Assembly: GCF_001421485.1 (NCBI RefSeq)
Contig: NZ_LMKK01000003.1
Location: 248,001 to 312,000, forward strand
DNA from: Agreia sp. Leaf210
Lineage (GTDB): Bacteria > Actinomycetota > Actinomycetes > Actinomycetales > Microbacteriaceae
Length of the DNA: 64,000 bases
Direction: 5' to 3'
The notes beneath the pieces were generated by a model. That model saw nothing but the letters and a program-made list of their open reading frames with translations. It made no database searches and was not told the DNA's origin. Shown here in pieces: positions 23,147 through 32,816 of the stretch (its first letter is position 1; each line of letters opens with the position of its first letter). The position numbers and the translations under genes were made by a program.

Positions 23147-24409
23147 TCACGCAGACGGGCGGCCCGGCCGTCGGGGAACGTAGCGGGGCACGTAGCGCAG
23201 CATGAGGCCTGCCCCGAGAACGCCGATGACGCCGATGATCGCGGTCGACAGCGACAGCGTCGCCACGGCCACCACCAGGGAGACCAGCAGGGGAGCGGCG
23301 GCCGTTCCCGCGTCGCCGGTGAAGCGAAACGCGCCGAGGAACGGCGCCGGATCGTTCTTGGGGGCCAGATCGGCGCCGAGGGTCATCAGGATGCCGCTGC
23401 CGATTCCGTTCGCGAGACCGGTGACGGCCGTGATGCCGATGAACCAGCCCACGGCGTTCTGCAGGTCATGGGTGAACGCGAGGACGAAGAGTCCGATGCC
23501 CATTCCGAGCATCGACGGCACGACGCTCCACAGCCTGCCGAAGCGGTCCATCACCTGCCCGCTGGCGTAGAAGAGGGCGAAGTCCATGGCGCCGCCGAGA
23601 CCGATGATGAGGGCTGTCGTACTCTCGGGAAGTCCGAGGCTCACGGCCCAGAGCGGCAGGATGACGGAGCGGCTCGCGCGCAACGCGCCGACGATCGCCA
23701 CACCCGTTCCGAGCCGTACGAGCACCCCGCGGAAGTTCCAGATCGTGCGGAAGAGGCCGTGCGATTCCCCGGCGACGAGCTGTTCGCCCTCGGTCTCGTG
23801 CGAGCCGGAGGCGCCGGTGCGAGCGGCGGCCGCGGCTGTGGGATCGGGCATCACCATGAGCAGCACGATCACGATGACGGCGCATCCGAGGTGCACCCAG
23901 AAGACGATCGCCGCGTGTGCCGTGAGGGCGATGAGGCCGGCGGCGATGAACGGTCCGACGAACCATCCCGCGCGGAATGTTCCACCGAGTGTCGACAGCG
24001 CCCGAGCCCGGTACTGCAGCGGAACGAAGGTCGTCATGAACGCGTGCCGCGCCAGGGCGAAGGTCGCGGTCGACAGGCCGAGCAAGAAGATGCCGACCCC
24101 GAGCATCCAGGGTCCGGATGCGACGATGCACGTCGTGACGCCGATGATCGAGACGAGCGACGCCCCGACCATGGCCCTCCGCTCGCCGATGCGGCTCACG
24201 ATCCAGCCGCTCGGGATGTCGCCGATCAGTTCTCCGACCATGATCATCGCTGCGATGAAGCCGGCGAAGGCGAGACCCGCGCCGAGATCCTGGGCGATGG
24301 CGGGGATGATCGGGATGATCGACCCCTCGCCGATAGCGAAGAGCAGAGAGGGCAGAAGAGCGGGGAGGGCGATGGAACGGAAACGGAAACCGGTCTCTGT
24401 GTCGCTCAT
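23147..24409 (-). CDS. MFS transporter (12-TM)
   Basis: 420 aa. Twelve predicted membrane helices with a central cytoplasmic loop (about residues 190-220). Motif A is present in the first half (GDIPSGWIVSRIGERR) and a second-half copy reads GQVMDRFGRLW. The N-terminal half resembles drug/metabolite exporters of the YajR/multidrug type. Substrate unknown. It is divergent from prfB (59 bp apart) and convergent with the preceding MFS gene. Confidence 0.85.
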   Translation of the reverse strand: MSDTETGFRFRSIALPALLPSLLFAIGEGSIIPIIPAIAQDLGAGLAFAGFIAAMIMVGELIGDIPSGWIVSRIGERRAMVGASLVSIIGVTTCIVASGPWMLGVGIFLLGLSTATFALARHAFMTTFVPLQYRARALSTLGGTFRAGWFVGPFIAAGLIALTAHAAIVFWVHLGCAVIVIVLLMVMPDPTAAAAARTGASGSHETEGEQLVAGESHGLFRTIWNFRGVLVRLGTGVAIVGALRASRSVILPLWAVSLGLPESTTALIIGLGGAMDFALFYASGQVMDRFGRLWSVVPSMLGMGIGLFVLAFTHDLQNAVGWFIGITAVTGLANGIGSGILMTLGADLAPKNDPAPFLGAFRFTGDAGTAAAPLLVSLVVAVATLSLSTAIIGVIGVLGAGLMLRYVPRYVPRRPGRPSA

Positions 24410-24468
24410 ATCGCATCCAACCCTACGCCGGAGGATCGCCCGCGGCCGCCCGGTAGGCTGGGTGCACC

Positions 24469-25575
24469 ATGCAGGAACTTGATTTCAGCGAGCAGATCGC
24501 CGCCCTCCGCTCCACCTTCCGCGACATCCTCTCGGTCATCGACGTCGATGACCTGAAGGCACGTATCGACGACCTCAGCGCTCAGGCCGGTGTGCCCGAC
24601 CTCTGGGACGACACCGAGAAGGCGCAGAAGGTGACCAGCGCTCTGTCGCACGCGCAGTCCGACCTCGGGAAGGTCACCAGCATCACCTCGCGTCTCGAAG
24701 ACCTCGAGATCATGGTCGAACTCATCAACTCCGAGGGCGACGAGGAGTCGGCCCAGGAGGCTCAGGCCGAGCTCGAAAGCCTCACGAAGCTCCTCGGAGA
24801 GCTCGAGGTGCAGACGCTTCTGAACGGCGAGTACGACCCGAGGGCCGCCGTCATCACCATCCGCGCCGGAGCGGGCGGCGTCGACGCCGCCGACTTCGCA
24901 GAGATGCTGTTGCGCATGTACCTGCGCTACTCCGAGCAGCACGGCTACTCGGTCACGGTGCTCGACACCAGCTACGCAGAAGAGGCGGGCATCAAGAGCG
25001 CGACGTTCGAGGTCGACGCTCCATACGCATTCGGCACGCTGTCTGTCGAGGCGGGAACCCACCGGCTCGTGCGCATGAGCCCCTTCAACTCGGCGGGCAA
25101 GCGCCAGACGAGCTTCGCGGCCGTCGAGGTCATCCCGCTTATCGCTCAGACCGAATCCGTCGACGTTCCCGAAAGCGACATCCGGGTGGATGTCTTCCGC
25201 TCGTCAGGCCCGGGCGGCCAGTCGGTCAACACGACGGACTCGGCCGTTCGCATCACGCACCTCCCCACGGGAATCGTCGTGAGCTGCCAGAACGAGAAGA
25301 GCCAGATCCAGAACCGCGCCGCAGCACTGCGGGTCCTCCAGTCGAGACTGCTCCTGCTGCAGCGCGACGAGGAGAACGCGAAGAAGAAGGAACTGGCCGG
25401 TGTCATCACGGCGAGCTGGGGCGACCAGATGCGCAGCTACGTGCTCGCGCCCTACCAGATGGTCAAAGACCTGCGCACCGACTACGAATCGAACAACCCC
25501 TCGAATGTCTTCGACGGCGAGCTCGACGGCTTCATCTCGGCGGGCATCCGCTGGCGCAAGCAGAAGGTCTCCTAG
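24469..25575 (+). CDS. prfB: Peptide chain release factor 2
   Basis: 368 aa. Releases completed peptides at UGA and UAA codons. The tripeptide SPF at residues 204-206 is the RF2 stop-codon determinant, and the catalytic GGQ is at 249-251. The N-terminal coiled-coil domain spans about residues 10-105. The frame is continuous, with no programmed UGA frameshift, as is common in actinobacteria. It heads the conserved cluster prfB-ftsE-ftsX-smpB. Confidence 0.96.
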   Translation: MQELDFSEQIAALRSTFRDILSVIDVDDLKARIDDLSAQAGVPDLWDDTEKAQKVTSALSHAQSDLGKVTSITSRLEDLEIMVELINSEGDEESAQEAQAELESLTKLLGELEVQTLLNGEYDPRAAVITIRAGAGGVDAADFAEMLLRMYLRYSEQHGYSVTVLDTSYAEEAGIKSATFEVDAPYAFGTLSVEAGTHRLVRMSPFNSAGKRQTSFAAVEVIPLIAQTESVDVPESDIRVDVFRSSGPGGQSVNTTDSAVRITHLPTGIVVSCQNEKSQIQNRAAALRVLQSRLLLLQRDEENAKKKELAGVITASWGDQMRSYVLAPYQMVKDLRTDYESNNPSNVFDGELDGFISAGIRWRKQKVS

Positions 25576-25672
25576 GCAATACCGGGCTCGCTTTCAGACT
25601 CGCGGGTCAATCGGCGCTCCGTGGCGAGTCGTGCGTGGACAAGCTCGTCGGCCTGCTTAAGCTCAACCTGCC

Positions 25673-26746
25673 ATGATTCGATTTGATCACGTATCCCAGA
25701 TTTACCGGGGGACCAAGAAGCCGGCGCTCAACCGCGTCGACCTCGAGATCCTCCGCGGTGAATTCGTCTTTCTTGTGGGAGCCTCGGGCTCCGGCAAGTC
25801 GAGCTTCCTGCGCCTCGTGCTGAAGGAAGACAAGCCCACGAGTGGCAGCATCCACGTGCTCGGCCAAGACCTGGGAACGATTTCGTCGCGGAAGGTGCCC
25901 TACTTCAGGCGCAACCTCGGCGTCGTCTTCCAGGACTTCCGCCTTCTGCCGAACAAGAACGTGTTCGACAACGTGGCGTTCACGCTCCAGGTCATCGGCA
26001 AGTCCCGCGGATTCATCCAGGAGGCCGTGCCCGACGTGCTGGCCATGGTCGGTCTGAACGAGAAGGCCAATCGCCTGCCGCACGAACTGTCGGGTGGAGA
26101 GCAGCAGCGCGTGGCCATCGCCCGCGCCGTCGTCAACAAGCCCGCCATCCTGCTCGCCGACGAGCCGACCGGAAACCTCGACCCCCTCACCAGCGGTGGC
26201 ATCATGCAGGTCCTGCAGCGCATCAACGCGGGCGGCACCACGGTGATCATGGCGACCCACGACAACGCCATCGTCGACCAGATGCAGCGTCGCGTGATCG
26301 AGCTCGTACAGGGCGAGGTCGTTCGTGACGAGCTCGAGGGCGGCTATGGAATGACGGCCGAGATAGCCCTTCGTGACAGCGGCATGACCGCCGAGATCGG
26401 CATCCCCGGCATGGTGCGCGGCAGCCGCGGAATGAGCGGCACGACCCCCACCTTCTCCGCGCCCGTCGTCGCGCCCCCAGCGCCGAATGCCTCGGGGGCA
26501 GCGAACGTCTCTGCGACTCCCTCCCAGACCCAAGCGACCCCCGCTCCAGACCAGGGCGAGCCGGCCGTATCCGCGCCCGCCGCCGCTGCACCCGCCGCAT
26601 CCGCGCCGCCGGCGCCGCTGTCGGCCACGCCTCGTGCGGTCGACCCGGTCACCGATCAGCTCGGCCTGGCCGAGAAGCTGGGGCTTCGGGCTCCCGGTGA
26701 ACGGATCGACCCGGCCAAAGACCAGAACGTAGGACCCACCTCGTGA
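25673..26746 (+). CDS. ftsE: Cell division ATP-binding protein FtsE with long C-terminal extension
   Basis: 357 aa. Walker A GASGSGKS at 36-43, signature LSGGEQQR near 140, DEPTGNLD near 165 and H-loop MATHD. The ABC core ends around residue 228, the usual FtsE length. It is followed by about 130 extra residues rich in Ala, Pro, Thr and Ser, ending in a charged helix (LGLAEKLGLRAPGERIDPAKDQ). FtsE drives FtsX to activate a septal peptidoglycan hydrolase. The last 4 bp overlap ftsX. The extension could be a flexible partner-binding tail. Confidence 0.94.
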   Translation: MIRFDHVSQIYRGTKKPALNRVDLEILRGEFVFLVGASGSGKSSFLRLVLKEDKPTSGSIHVLGQDLGTISSRKVPYFRRNLGVVFQDFRLLPNKNVFDNVAFTLQVIGKSRGFIQEAVPDVLAMVGLNEKANRLPHELSGGEQQRVAIARAVVNKPAILLADEPTGNLDPLTSGGIMQVLQRINAGGTTVIMATHDNAIVDQMQRRVIELVQGEVVRDELEGGYGMTAEIALRDSGMTAEIGIPGMVRGSRGMSGTTPTFSAPVVAPPAPNASGAANVSATPSQTQATPAPDQGEPAVSAPAAAAPAASAPPAPLSATPRAVDPVTDQLGLAEKLGLRAPGERIDPAKDQNVGPTS

Positions 26747-27657
26747 GACTCGGACTCATCTTCGGCGAGGTCGGCACCGGCCTCAGACGCAACGTCTCGA
26801 TGGTCATCTCCGTCGTGCTCGTCACCTTCATCTCTCTCACCTTCGTCGGCACGGCGATTCTGCTGCAGATGCAGATCGGCCAGATGAAGAACTACTGGTA
26901 CGACAAGGCTCAGGTGGCCGTCTACCTGTGTACCGCCACCGACACGGGGGAGACCTGTGGAAACGGCGATGTGACGCAGGACCAGATAGACGCCGTCAAA
27001 GCGCAGCTCGACGGCCCGACGCTGTCGCCGTTCATCGACAAGTACTACTTCGAGGATCACGATCAGGCGTTCGAGAACTTCCAGGAGCAGTTCAAGGGCA
27101 ACCCGGTCACCGACTACGTGACTCCCGATCTGCTGCCGCAGACCTTCTGGGTCAACCTGAAGGACCCCACTCAGTCGGCCGTCCTCGTCGAGAGCCTTTC
27201 CGGCTTCGCCGGTGTACAGAGCGTGACCGACCAACGAAGTTATCTCGAGCAGATCTTCACGGTACTCAACGCAGCCAGCTATACCGCGATCGCCGTCGCC
27301 GCCATCATGCTGATCGCGGCCGTGCTGCTGATCGCCACCACCATCAGGCTCTCGGCCTTCTCGCGCCGCCGAGAACTCGGGATCATGCGATTGGTGGGTG
27401 CGTCGAACAGGTTCATCCAGACCCCGTTCATCATCGAGGGCGTGATCGCCTCGCTCATCGGATCGGCCCTCGCCGGGCTGGCGATCTGGTCGATCGTGAA
27501 GTTCTTCGTGCAGGGCTGGTTGTTGAACCAACTGCCATTCACCTCGTTCGTCAACACCGGGGACGCGCTTCTGGTTGCACCCATCCTGGTGGTCGTCGGA
27601 GCAGTGCTGGCGGCACTGTCGGCGAAGTTCGCTATCACCCGGTACCTCAAGGTCTGA
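26743..27657 (+). CDS. ftsX: Cell division protein FtsX
   Basis: 304 aa. A membrane segment at about 20-42, an extracellular domain (about 45-175) with a Cys pair, and three further membrane segments near 177-200, 228-250 and 275-297: the FtsX layout. The conserved [16 protein letters not shown] loop lies after the second membrane segment. With FtsE it transmits ATP hydrolysis to an extracellular cell-wall hydrolase. Coupled to ftsE by a 4-bp overlap. Confidence 0.94.
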   Translation: MRLGLIFGEVGTGLRRNVSMVISVVLVTFISLTFVGTAILLQMQIGQMKNYWYDKAQVAVYLCTATDTGETCGNGDVTQDQIDAVKAQLDGPTLSPFIDKYYFEDHDQAFENFQEQFKGNPVTDYVTPDLLPQTFWVNLKDPTQSAVLVESLSGFAGVQSVTDQRSYLEQIFTVLNAASYTAIAVAAIMLIAAVLLIATTIRLSAFSRRRELGIMRLVGASNRFIQTPFIIEGVIASLIGSALAGLAIWSIVKFFVQGWLLNQLPFTSFVNTGDALLVAPILVVVGAVLAALSAKFAITRYLKV

Positions 27658-27701
27658 TCGTCACGCTGCGGGCGCGGGCGAGCGCGACCCTCGGCTGGGC
27701 G

Positions 27702-27707
27702 TATACT
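27702..27707 (+). promoter_or_regulatory. Candidate -10 (TATACT) for smpB
   Basis: A consensus-like TATACT lies 51 bp before the smpB start, in the 100-bp gap after ftsX. The -35 region is not obvious. The same hexamer occurs upstream of the gene at 47546. Confidence 0.4.
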
Positions 27708-27757
27708 GGACGGCTGCCGCACGCGCTGTGCGGCACACGAATCGTCAGGAGTGCAAC

Positions 27758-28234
27758 GTGCCCAAGGAGAGCGGTCAGAAGGTCGTCGCGACCAACCGCA
27801 AGGCTCGGCACGACTACACGATCGAGTCGACGTACGAGGCCGGAATGGTCTTGAACGGCACCGAGGTCAAGTCGCTGCGCATGGGTCGGGCTTCGCTGGT
27901 CGACGGCTACGCGTTCATCGAGAACGGCGAGGCGTGGCTCGATGCCGTGCACATCCCCGAGTACACGCAGGGTACGTGGAACAACCACACCCCGCGTCGC
28001 AAGCGCAAACTGCTGCTGCACAAGGAGCAGATCCTCAAGCTGCACAACAAGACGAAAGAGGGCGGTTACACGCTCATTCCCTTGCAGCTCTATTTCAGCG
28101 ATGGGCGCGCCAAGGTCGAGCTGGCTGTGGCGAAGGGAAAGCGCGAGTACGACAAGCGCCAGACCTTGCGCGAACGGCAGGACAAGCGCGAGTCTGACAG
28201 GGCGATGTCGGCGCGCCGTAATCTCGGCGACTGA
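27758..28234 (+). CDS. smpB: SsrA-binding protein SmpB
   Basis: 158 aa from a GTG with an AGGAG-type site (caggag) 7 bp upstream. Signature features are NRKARHDY near the start, [10 protein letters not shown], the VHIPEYTQG-x-x-N-N-H loop and the basic C-terminal tail ([16 protein letters not shown]) that enters the mRNA channel. It binds tmRNA and delivers it to stalled ribosomes. Its partner ssrA is 1.7 kb downstream on the same strand, separated by two genes on the opposite strand. Confidence 0.96.
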   Translation: MPKESGQKVVATNRKARHDYTIESTYEAGMVLNGTEVKSLRMGRASLVDGYAFIENGEAWLDAVHIPEYTQGTWNNHTPRRKRKLLLHKEQILKLHNKTKEGGYTLIPLQLYFSDGRAKVELAVAKGKREYDKRQTLRERQDKRESDRAMSARRNLGD

Positions 28235-28246
28235 TCGCCTGATCGA

Positions 28247-28263
28247 CGGCGGCGCAGCCGCCG
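28247..28263. terminator. Small hairpin between convergent smpB and SDR genes
   Basis: CGGCGGC/GCCGCCG, 7-bp stem with a 3-nt loop, in the 30-bp gap between two convergent stops. No T tract on either strand. A bidirectional terminator is inferred from position. Confidence 0.35.
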
Positions 28264-28264
28264 G

Positions 28265-29173
28265 TCACAGTCGCAGGGATGCTCCGGTCAGATCCTCCGA
28301 CAGCTGCCACAGCCTGGCTGCGGCGGCTCGATCGCGAGACCACGCCTTGGCGGCCGTGACACGGGGTCGTCCCTTGAGTTGCTGCCATCCTGCGGGCCCG
28401 ACGTATTCACCGCCGCGAAGATAGACGTCTGTGGCGGCCAGCACGATCGGCCAGGCGCCGGCATCCTTGCCCTGAGCGAATGACCCGAGCAGGGTCTGCA
28501 CGGCGGAACTCGGCCGGGCGTCGGGGGCGATCCCAGGCCGTAGCGGCGTCAGTTCGTCGAGCGCGAATCCGGGATGCGCGACGATGCTCCGCGTGTCGTG
28601 ACCGGCCGCTCGAAGTCGTCGGTCGAGTTCGAAGGCGAACGTCATCACGGCCAGCTTCGAACGGGCGTAGCTCCGAAAGCTGCGGAACCTCGATGGAGAA
28701 TCGAGCTCGTCGAGGTCGAGAGGGTAGAACCGGTGACTGATGCTGCCCAGGTGGACGATGCGGGAGCTCGCCATGGCGAGAAGTGACGGCATCAACTGCG
28801 AGATCAAGGCGAAGTGGCCGAGGTGATTGGTGCCGAACATGCTCTCGAAGCCGTCGACCGTCTTCGACTCGGCGGTGCCCTCGGTGATGCCGGCATTCGC
28901 GACCAGCACGTCGATCGAGGGCAGCGCGGCCAACTCGTCGGATGCGCGTGACACGCTCGCGAGGTCGGCGAGATCGAGATGGACGAACGACGGTTGCTCG
29001 GCGCCCTCGACCTCACGCAACAGGGAATCGATGGCCAGCTTCGCCTTGGCCTCGTTTCGACTCGCGATGACGATGCGAGCGCCGCGGCGGGCGAGCTGTT
29101 CGGCGGTGAAGTATCCGAGCCCGGCGTTGCCACCGGTGACGACGATGGTTCGGCCGACGAGGTCGCGGGTCAT
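28265..29173 (-). CDS. Short-chain dehydrogenase/reductase
   Basis: 302 aa. Rossmann motif TGGNAGLG at about 13-20, NAG at about 93-95, catalytic Ser in the LGSIS region and YARSK as the Y-x-x-x-K pair. It belongs to the retinol-dehydrogenase-like (atypical long) SDR group that acts on small lipophilic or carbonyl substrates with NAD(P). Substrate unknown. Overlaps the following SIMPL gene start by 4 bp, so the two are probably co-transcribed from upstream of 29847. Confidence 0.85.
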   Translation of the reverse strand: MTRDLVGRTIVVTGGNAGLGYFTAEQLARRGARIVIASRNEAKAKLAIDSLLREVEGAEQPSFVHLDLADLASVSRASDELAALPSIDVLVANAGITEGTAESKTVDGFESMFGTNHLGHFALISQLMPSLLAMASSRIVHLGSISHRFYPLDLDELDSPSRFRSFRSYARSKLAVMTFAFELDRRLRAAGHDTRSIVAHPGFALDELTPLRPGIAPDARPSSAVQTLLGSFAQGKDAGAWPIVLAATDVYLRGGEYVGPAGWQQLKGRPRVTAAKAWSRDRAAAARLWQLSEDLTGASLRL

Positions 29174-29847
29174 GCCGTGGCCGCGAATCGTGCCTCGATG
29201 GATGCGCTGATGACGACGTCGGCGGGCGTCAGGTCGAGCGGCCCGCCTGCACTGCTCTTCGCCATCTCGTGCGACGCGAACCGGGCGACGCTCACGGTCG
29301 ACCCGGCTCGGCCGTCGTCTCCGAGCATCCCGGGATCGGCGACAGCGATCGCGCGGAGGGTCGACAGCCCGAGTGCCCCTGCGTAACTCTGTGCTTTCGA
29401 GCGAGCAGAGACGATCGCGGTCTTCTGAGCGTCGGACTGCAGTGCCGAATGCGTGGCCGACGTGAGCGCCCAGTCGACGCTCGTCACCGTCACCCCGTCA
29501 CGGAAGGCGATGGAATCGATCCAGGCAGCCAGCGCAGAGAAGTCGCGGAAGCGAGCACGCACCGTCGTCGTCGCGTGATAGACGGGGGGCAGCTGTGCGC
29601 CGTCCTGGCTCCACGGGCGCTGGCCCCATACGCTCACCTGGTCAGCGCTCCACCGGGTGACCGCGTCAGCCACCGGGTCGTGCAAGGCCCGCAGGCTGTC
29701 GGAGGTCTCTGCGTGCAGCCGACGGGTCTTCTCGAAGACGTCCTGTCGATCGGCTCCCTCGAAGCCGAGGGCGAGCTGAACGACGGCGCGTTCCGGGGCG
29801 TGGTGGGTATCGGCCGATGCAGTGACAGTGATGATCGTCTCGCTCAT
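29170..29847 (-). CDS. SIMPL-domain protein (DUF541)
   Basis: 225 aa. The start ITVTASADTHHAPERAVVQLALGFEG and the middle VTSVDWALTSATHSALQSDA match the SIMPL/DUF541 fold, in which A-R-x-K-A-x-x-x-A (VSARSKAQSYAGALGL) is conserved. No signal peptide is visible, so it would be cytoplasmic, unlike many secreted homologues. Role not established. Overlaps the SDR gene by 4 bp. Confidence 0.75.
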   Translation of the reverse strand: MSETIITVTASADTHHAPERAVVQLALGFEGADRQDVFEKTRRLHAETSDSLRALHDPVADAVTRWSADQVSVWGQRPWSQDGAQLPPVYHATTTVRARFRDFSALAAWIDSIAFRDGVTVTSVDWALTSATHSALQSDAQKTAIVSARSKAQSYAGALGLSTLRAIAVADPGMLGDDGRAGSTVSVARFASHEMAKSSAGGPLDLTPADVVISASIEARFAATA

Positions 29848-29979
29848 GGGTTCACTTTATCCGCGACGACGATCGACCCGTGCTGGCCCTTGCCGCATAT
29901 CTGTCGTAAGATAAGAAGCTGCATCCAAAGAGGTGCTGGTGCACAACACAACTCAACAGTGCGTGATAGTGACCCGCTC

Positions 29980-30376
29980 GGGGATGATCGGTTTCGACAT
30001 TGCCTGCGAAACTGCGAGAAGCGGGTCGAGGATTCAGGGTTATCTCGTTAACGATCTCTGAAAAACAATAAGTGCCAAATCAAACCGCACTGTCTCTGCT
30101 CAGGCAGACTTCGCCCTCGCGGCGTAGTTCTCTTCTAAGCACTAAATAGAGACCGTCAGTCCGGGAATGCTCTCTACCCGGGTTCTGGCGACATTCAGAG
30201 AGATTGCTTCCGCGTTACGCCAGAGGGCGCGGAGGGACTTGCACTCGGGCTGGGCCCGTCGAGTCAGATGCCTGTAGCAAGACTCGGGGCCGAGTAGAAC
30301 GACTCAACAGGATACGCCCGTAGAAGGCGCAGAATCACAGCAGTGGACCGGGGTTCAATTCCCCGCATCTCCACCA
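29980..30376 (+). ncRNA. ssrA: tmRNA
   Basis: The 5' end GGGGATGATCGGTTTCGAC and 3' end with T arm (GGTTCAATTCC) and CATCTCCACCA form the tRNA-like domain. Seven acceptor pairs can be drawn and CCA is encoded at 30374-30376. The tag frame at 30074-30127 reads AKSNRTVSAQADFALAA then TAG, ending in the expected ALAA degradation signal. Pseudoknot-like G/C-rich inverted repeats follow. It rescues stalled ribosomes with SmpB. Confidence 0.96.
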
Positions 30377-30435
30377 CAGAGGTCACATCACGCACTGTCG
30401 AGTTCTCGTCGCCCCGTTGATCCGAGGGCTGGCTT

Positions 30436-31167
30436 TCAGCGTGCGCGGAGTCCGATGGACGTCGGGATGGCCTGTCGCTGACCTCCGGAGTGCACGATGT
30501 GGTCTCCGTCGACGCGAACCTGCGTCGCGTGAGCTCGGAGCGCCGAGGCGACGATGGGCAGTCGGTGCTCGAGATCGAACCACTCGACGTCGTCGCCCTG
30601 TTCTGCCACGATCTCGGCCCACGGCGTGTTCGTCATGCGGCACGCCGCCTCGGTCGCGTCGTGCATGTGGACGTGATCGGGATGCCCATATCCGCCGGCG
30701 TCGTCGTAACCCACGACGAGGGTCGGCCGGATATCCTCGATCAGCGCGACCAGGTCGTTCGCGACCTCGTCGAGCTGGGCGCTGACGAGCGCATCGGTCG
30801 TGACATCGGGGGAGGGGCCGGCGAGTTCCGGTGTGATCCATGCCATGCCCGAATCCAGGTACCGCCGCTCGGCGAGACCGCGAGCTCGTGCCGGCGTGCT
30901 GCCGAGCCAGTATCTGTCGCTGATGCCGAGAATCGCGGATGCGGCGCTCAACTCGGATTCGCGGATCTGCGAGAGGGTCTCCGGGTCTGGCTCCACCGCC
31001 AGGGCGCCGGCGACGATCTCTCCACGCTCGCCTCGCGTTGCGGTCACCAGATGAACCCGGATGCCTCGGTCGACCATCTCCGAGATCAGGGCACCCGTGG
31101 CCAGGGTCTCGTCATCGGGATGCGCGTGCACGAACAGCACGCGGCTCACACCGTCGAGGATGCTCAC
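30436..31167 (-). CDS. mshB: MshB-like deacetylase (PIG-L family), mycothiol biosynthesis
   Basis: 243 aa. The zinc motif AHPDDE is at 15-20, with HPDHVH at 162-167 in the context YDDAGGYGHPDHVH, the segment typical of MshB rather than other PIG-L proteins. MshB removes acetyl from GlcNAc-inositol, the second committed step of mycothiol synthesis. The protein is shorter than typical MshB (about 290-300 aa), mainly at the C-terminus. It overlaps by 4 bp the upstream MshA-like glycosyltransferase gene, which strengthens the assignment. A related PIG-L deacetylase such as Mca cannot be fully excluded. Confidence 0.75.
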   Translation of the reverse strand: MSILDGVSRVLFVHAHPDDETLATGALISEMVDRGIRVHLVTATRGERGEIVAGALAVEPDPETLSQIRESELSAASAILGISDRYWLGSTPARARGLAERRYLDSGMAWITPELAGPSPDVTTDALVSAQLDEVANDLVALIEDIRPTLVVGYDDAGGYGHPDHVHMHDATEAACRMTNTPWAEIVAEQGDDVEWFDLEHRLPIVASALRAHATQVRVDGDHIVHSGGQRQAIPTSIGLRAR

Positions 31168-32360
31168 GCGACAGCGATGGGTGATGCGAGGCCGGTGTAT
31201 ACGCTCAGGAGCGCCTCGGCAGACCGTGACCAGCTGAGCTCCTCCGCGTGTTCTCGGGCCCGCCTCGACAGGGCCGCGGCCTCATGGTCGTCTGAGAGAA
31301 GCCGCGCAATGGCCTGCGCCCACGCGGCGGGATCGCGAGAGTCGAGGACTATTCCGGTGACGCCGTCGATCACAGCCTCTCGGAGCCCTCCCGATGCCGC
31401 CGCGACGACGGGAACCCGGCTGGCAGCGGCTTCGAGGGCGACGAGTCCATAGGTCTCGGAATGCGAGGGGATCAACACGACGCTCGCCTGGCGCAGCAGT
31501 TCGGCCAGAGCCTCGCGTGACTGCGGCCCGATGAAGTGCACCGCCTCGGCGATGCCTCTGAGTTCGGCGAGCCGAGAGAGCTCGTCGACGTAGCCGTCGA
31601 AATCAGCGGATGCGTCGCCAGACACGACGAGGTCGGGCCTGAGGTCGGGAGACACGGCGGCGACGGCTTCGATTGCGAGGTCGAGACCCTTGAGGGGTTG
31701 CAGTCTGGCGGCAACCACCGCGTAGTGAGCGCGGGTCGTTGTCGAGGAATCGTGGGCGGCGGGCGTGAAGAGGCCGCTGTCGACACCGGGGGAGACGACC
31801 GTGATCCGAGCAGGGTCACCGCCCAGTCTGGTCTCGATCGTGCGTGCCTCGGCATTGCTGATGGCGATCAGAGCGTCGGACTCGCGAGCAAGCCAGGATT
31901 CTCCGGCCATCCGCCCGGGAGACTCCGACCGCTCTCCGTCGGAGAGAGGCGTCGCGTCGTCGGCGGCGATGCTGTGGAAACTCTGGACGTGCGGGATGCG
32001 GCGGGCCCGCGCGACGGGCAGCGCGGCCATGCCGGAGAACCAATGATGGGAGTGGATGACGTCGTAGGGGCCGAGCTCCGAGAGCCGCTCACCGAACTCG
32101 TCGATGTACTTCTCGTGGTCGCCCTTGGCGACCGGATGCGCGGGGCCGGCATCGACGAAGCGCAGCCGCAGGCTCTCGCCGAGATTCACGACGGCCGGGG
32201 CGGTCGACGTCGATCGTCGGGTGACGATCTCGACATCGTGCCCGAGAGCCGCCAGCGCCTGCGCCTGGTGCAGAACGACCACGTTCATGCCTCCGGCATC
32301 GCCCGAGCCGGGCTCGTCGGCTGGTGAGGTGTGCAGGCAGACGAGAGCTATGCGCAGCAC
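31164..32360 (-). CDS. mshA: MshA-like glycosyltransferase (GT4), mycothiol biosynthesis
   Basis: 398 aa from a GTG. The N-terminus LHTSPADEPGSGDAGGMNV (GGMN at 23-26) is the donor/acceptor loop typical of MshA. The C-terminal Rossmann half has SHSETYGLVALEAAASRVPVVA, the E-x7-E motif of GT4 enzymes. MshA joins UDP-GlcNAc to inositol 1-phosphate, starting mycothiol synthesis. It is followed by the MshB-like gene with a 4-bp overlap and preceded, stop to start, by a small membrane protein gene. Confidence 0.78.
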   Translation of the reverse strand: MLRIALVCLHTSPADEPGSGDAGGMNVVVLHQAQALAALGHDVEIVTRRSTSTAPAVVNLGESLRLRFVDAGPAHPVAKGDHEKYIDEFGERLSELGPYDVIHSHHWFSGMAALPVARARRIPHVQSFHSIAADDATPLSDGERSESPGRMAGESWLARESDALIAISNAEARTIETRLGGDPARITVVSPGVDSGLFTPAAHDSSTTTRAHYAVVAARLQPLKGLDLAIEAVAAVSPDLRPDLVVSGDASADFDGYVDELSRLAELRGIAEAVHFIGPQSREALAELLRQASVVLIPSHSETYGLVALEAAASRVPVVAAASGGLREAVIDGVTGIVLDSRDPAAWAQAIARLLSDDHEAAALSRRAREHAEELSWSRSAEALLSVYTGLASPIAVA

Positions 32361-32747
32361 TTAGACGAACACTCGGTAACCGTTGACGAACTTGTTGACC
32401 GGAGCGAGGATCGCGACAAGCGGCACGAACATGCGCAGGAGGTAGACGATCACCGTGAGCTGCCCCAGATCGGCCAGCGCGAACAGGCCGAGCGCGACGG
32501 CACCCCAGCCGAACGCGATCGTCAGAGAGCGCGTCGTCGCCAGAAACGGTGCGGCGGTGCCCAGCGACGCGAAGACGATACCCGCGTCGGCGACGAAGCC
32601 GCGAAGCCCCGCGTCGTCGAATTGTCCGACCAGTACCCACAGCACGATGGCGATGGCCCAGAAGAGGATGAACAGACCGCCGCCGATGGCCTTGGTCAGA
32701 TACTTGACTGGAGCGGAGGTCTTGGCCGGGGCGGAAGCAGTCGTCAT
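32361..32747 (-). CDS. Small membrane protein (4 TM)
   Basis: 128 aa from the ATG at 32745-32747; longer frames upstream lie over the divergent protease gene. A Lys/Ala-rich head, then hydrophobic segments at about 24-43, 50-68, 77-95 and 97-115. No family recognised. Its stop codon is immediately adjacent to the mshA start, so it probably heads the mshAB transcript. A link to mycothiol is context only. Confidence 0.65.
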   Translation of the reverse strand: MTTASAPAKTSAPVKYLTKAIGGGLFILFWAIAIVLWVLVGQFDDAGLRGFVADAGIVFASLGTAAPFLATTRSLTIAFGWGAVALGLFALADLGQLTVIVYLLRMFVPLVAILAPVNKFVNGYRVFV

Positions 32748-32816
32748 ACCGTAAATTCTAGCCCGAGGCCCTCGCGTCTCGTGGACGGTGTCGGTCGTAG
32801 GTGCGAGGCTCGATTC

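Noticed and set aside
24469-25575. Programmed +1 frameshift in prfB
   Set aside because: The frame is continuous from start to stop with no in-frame TGA near codon 25.
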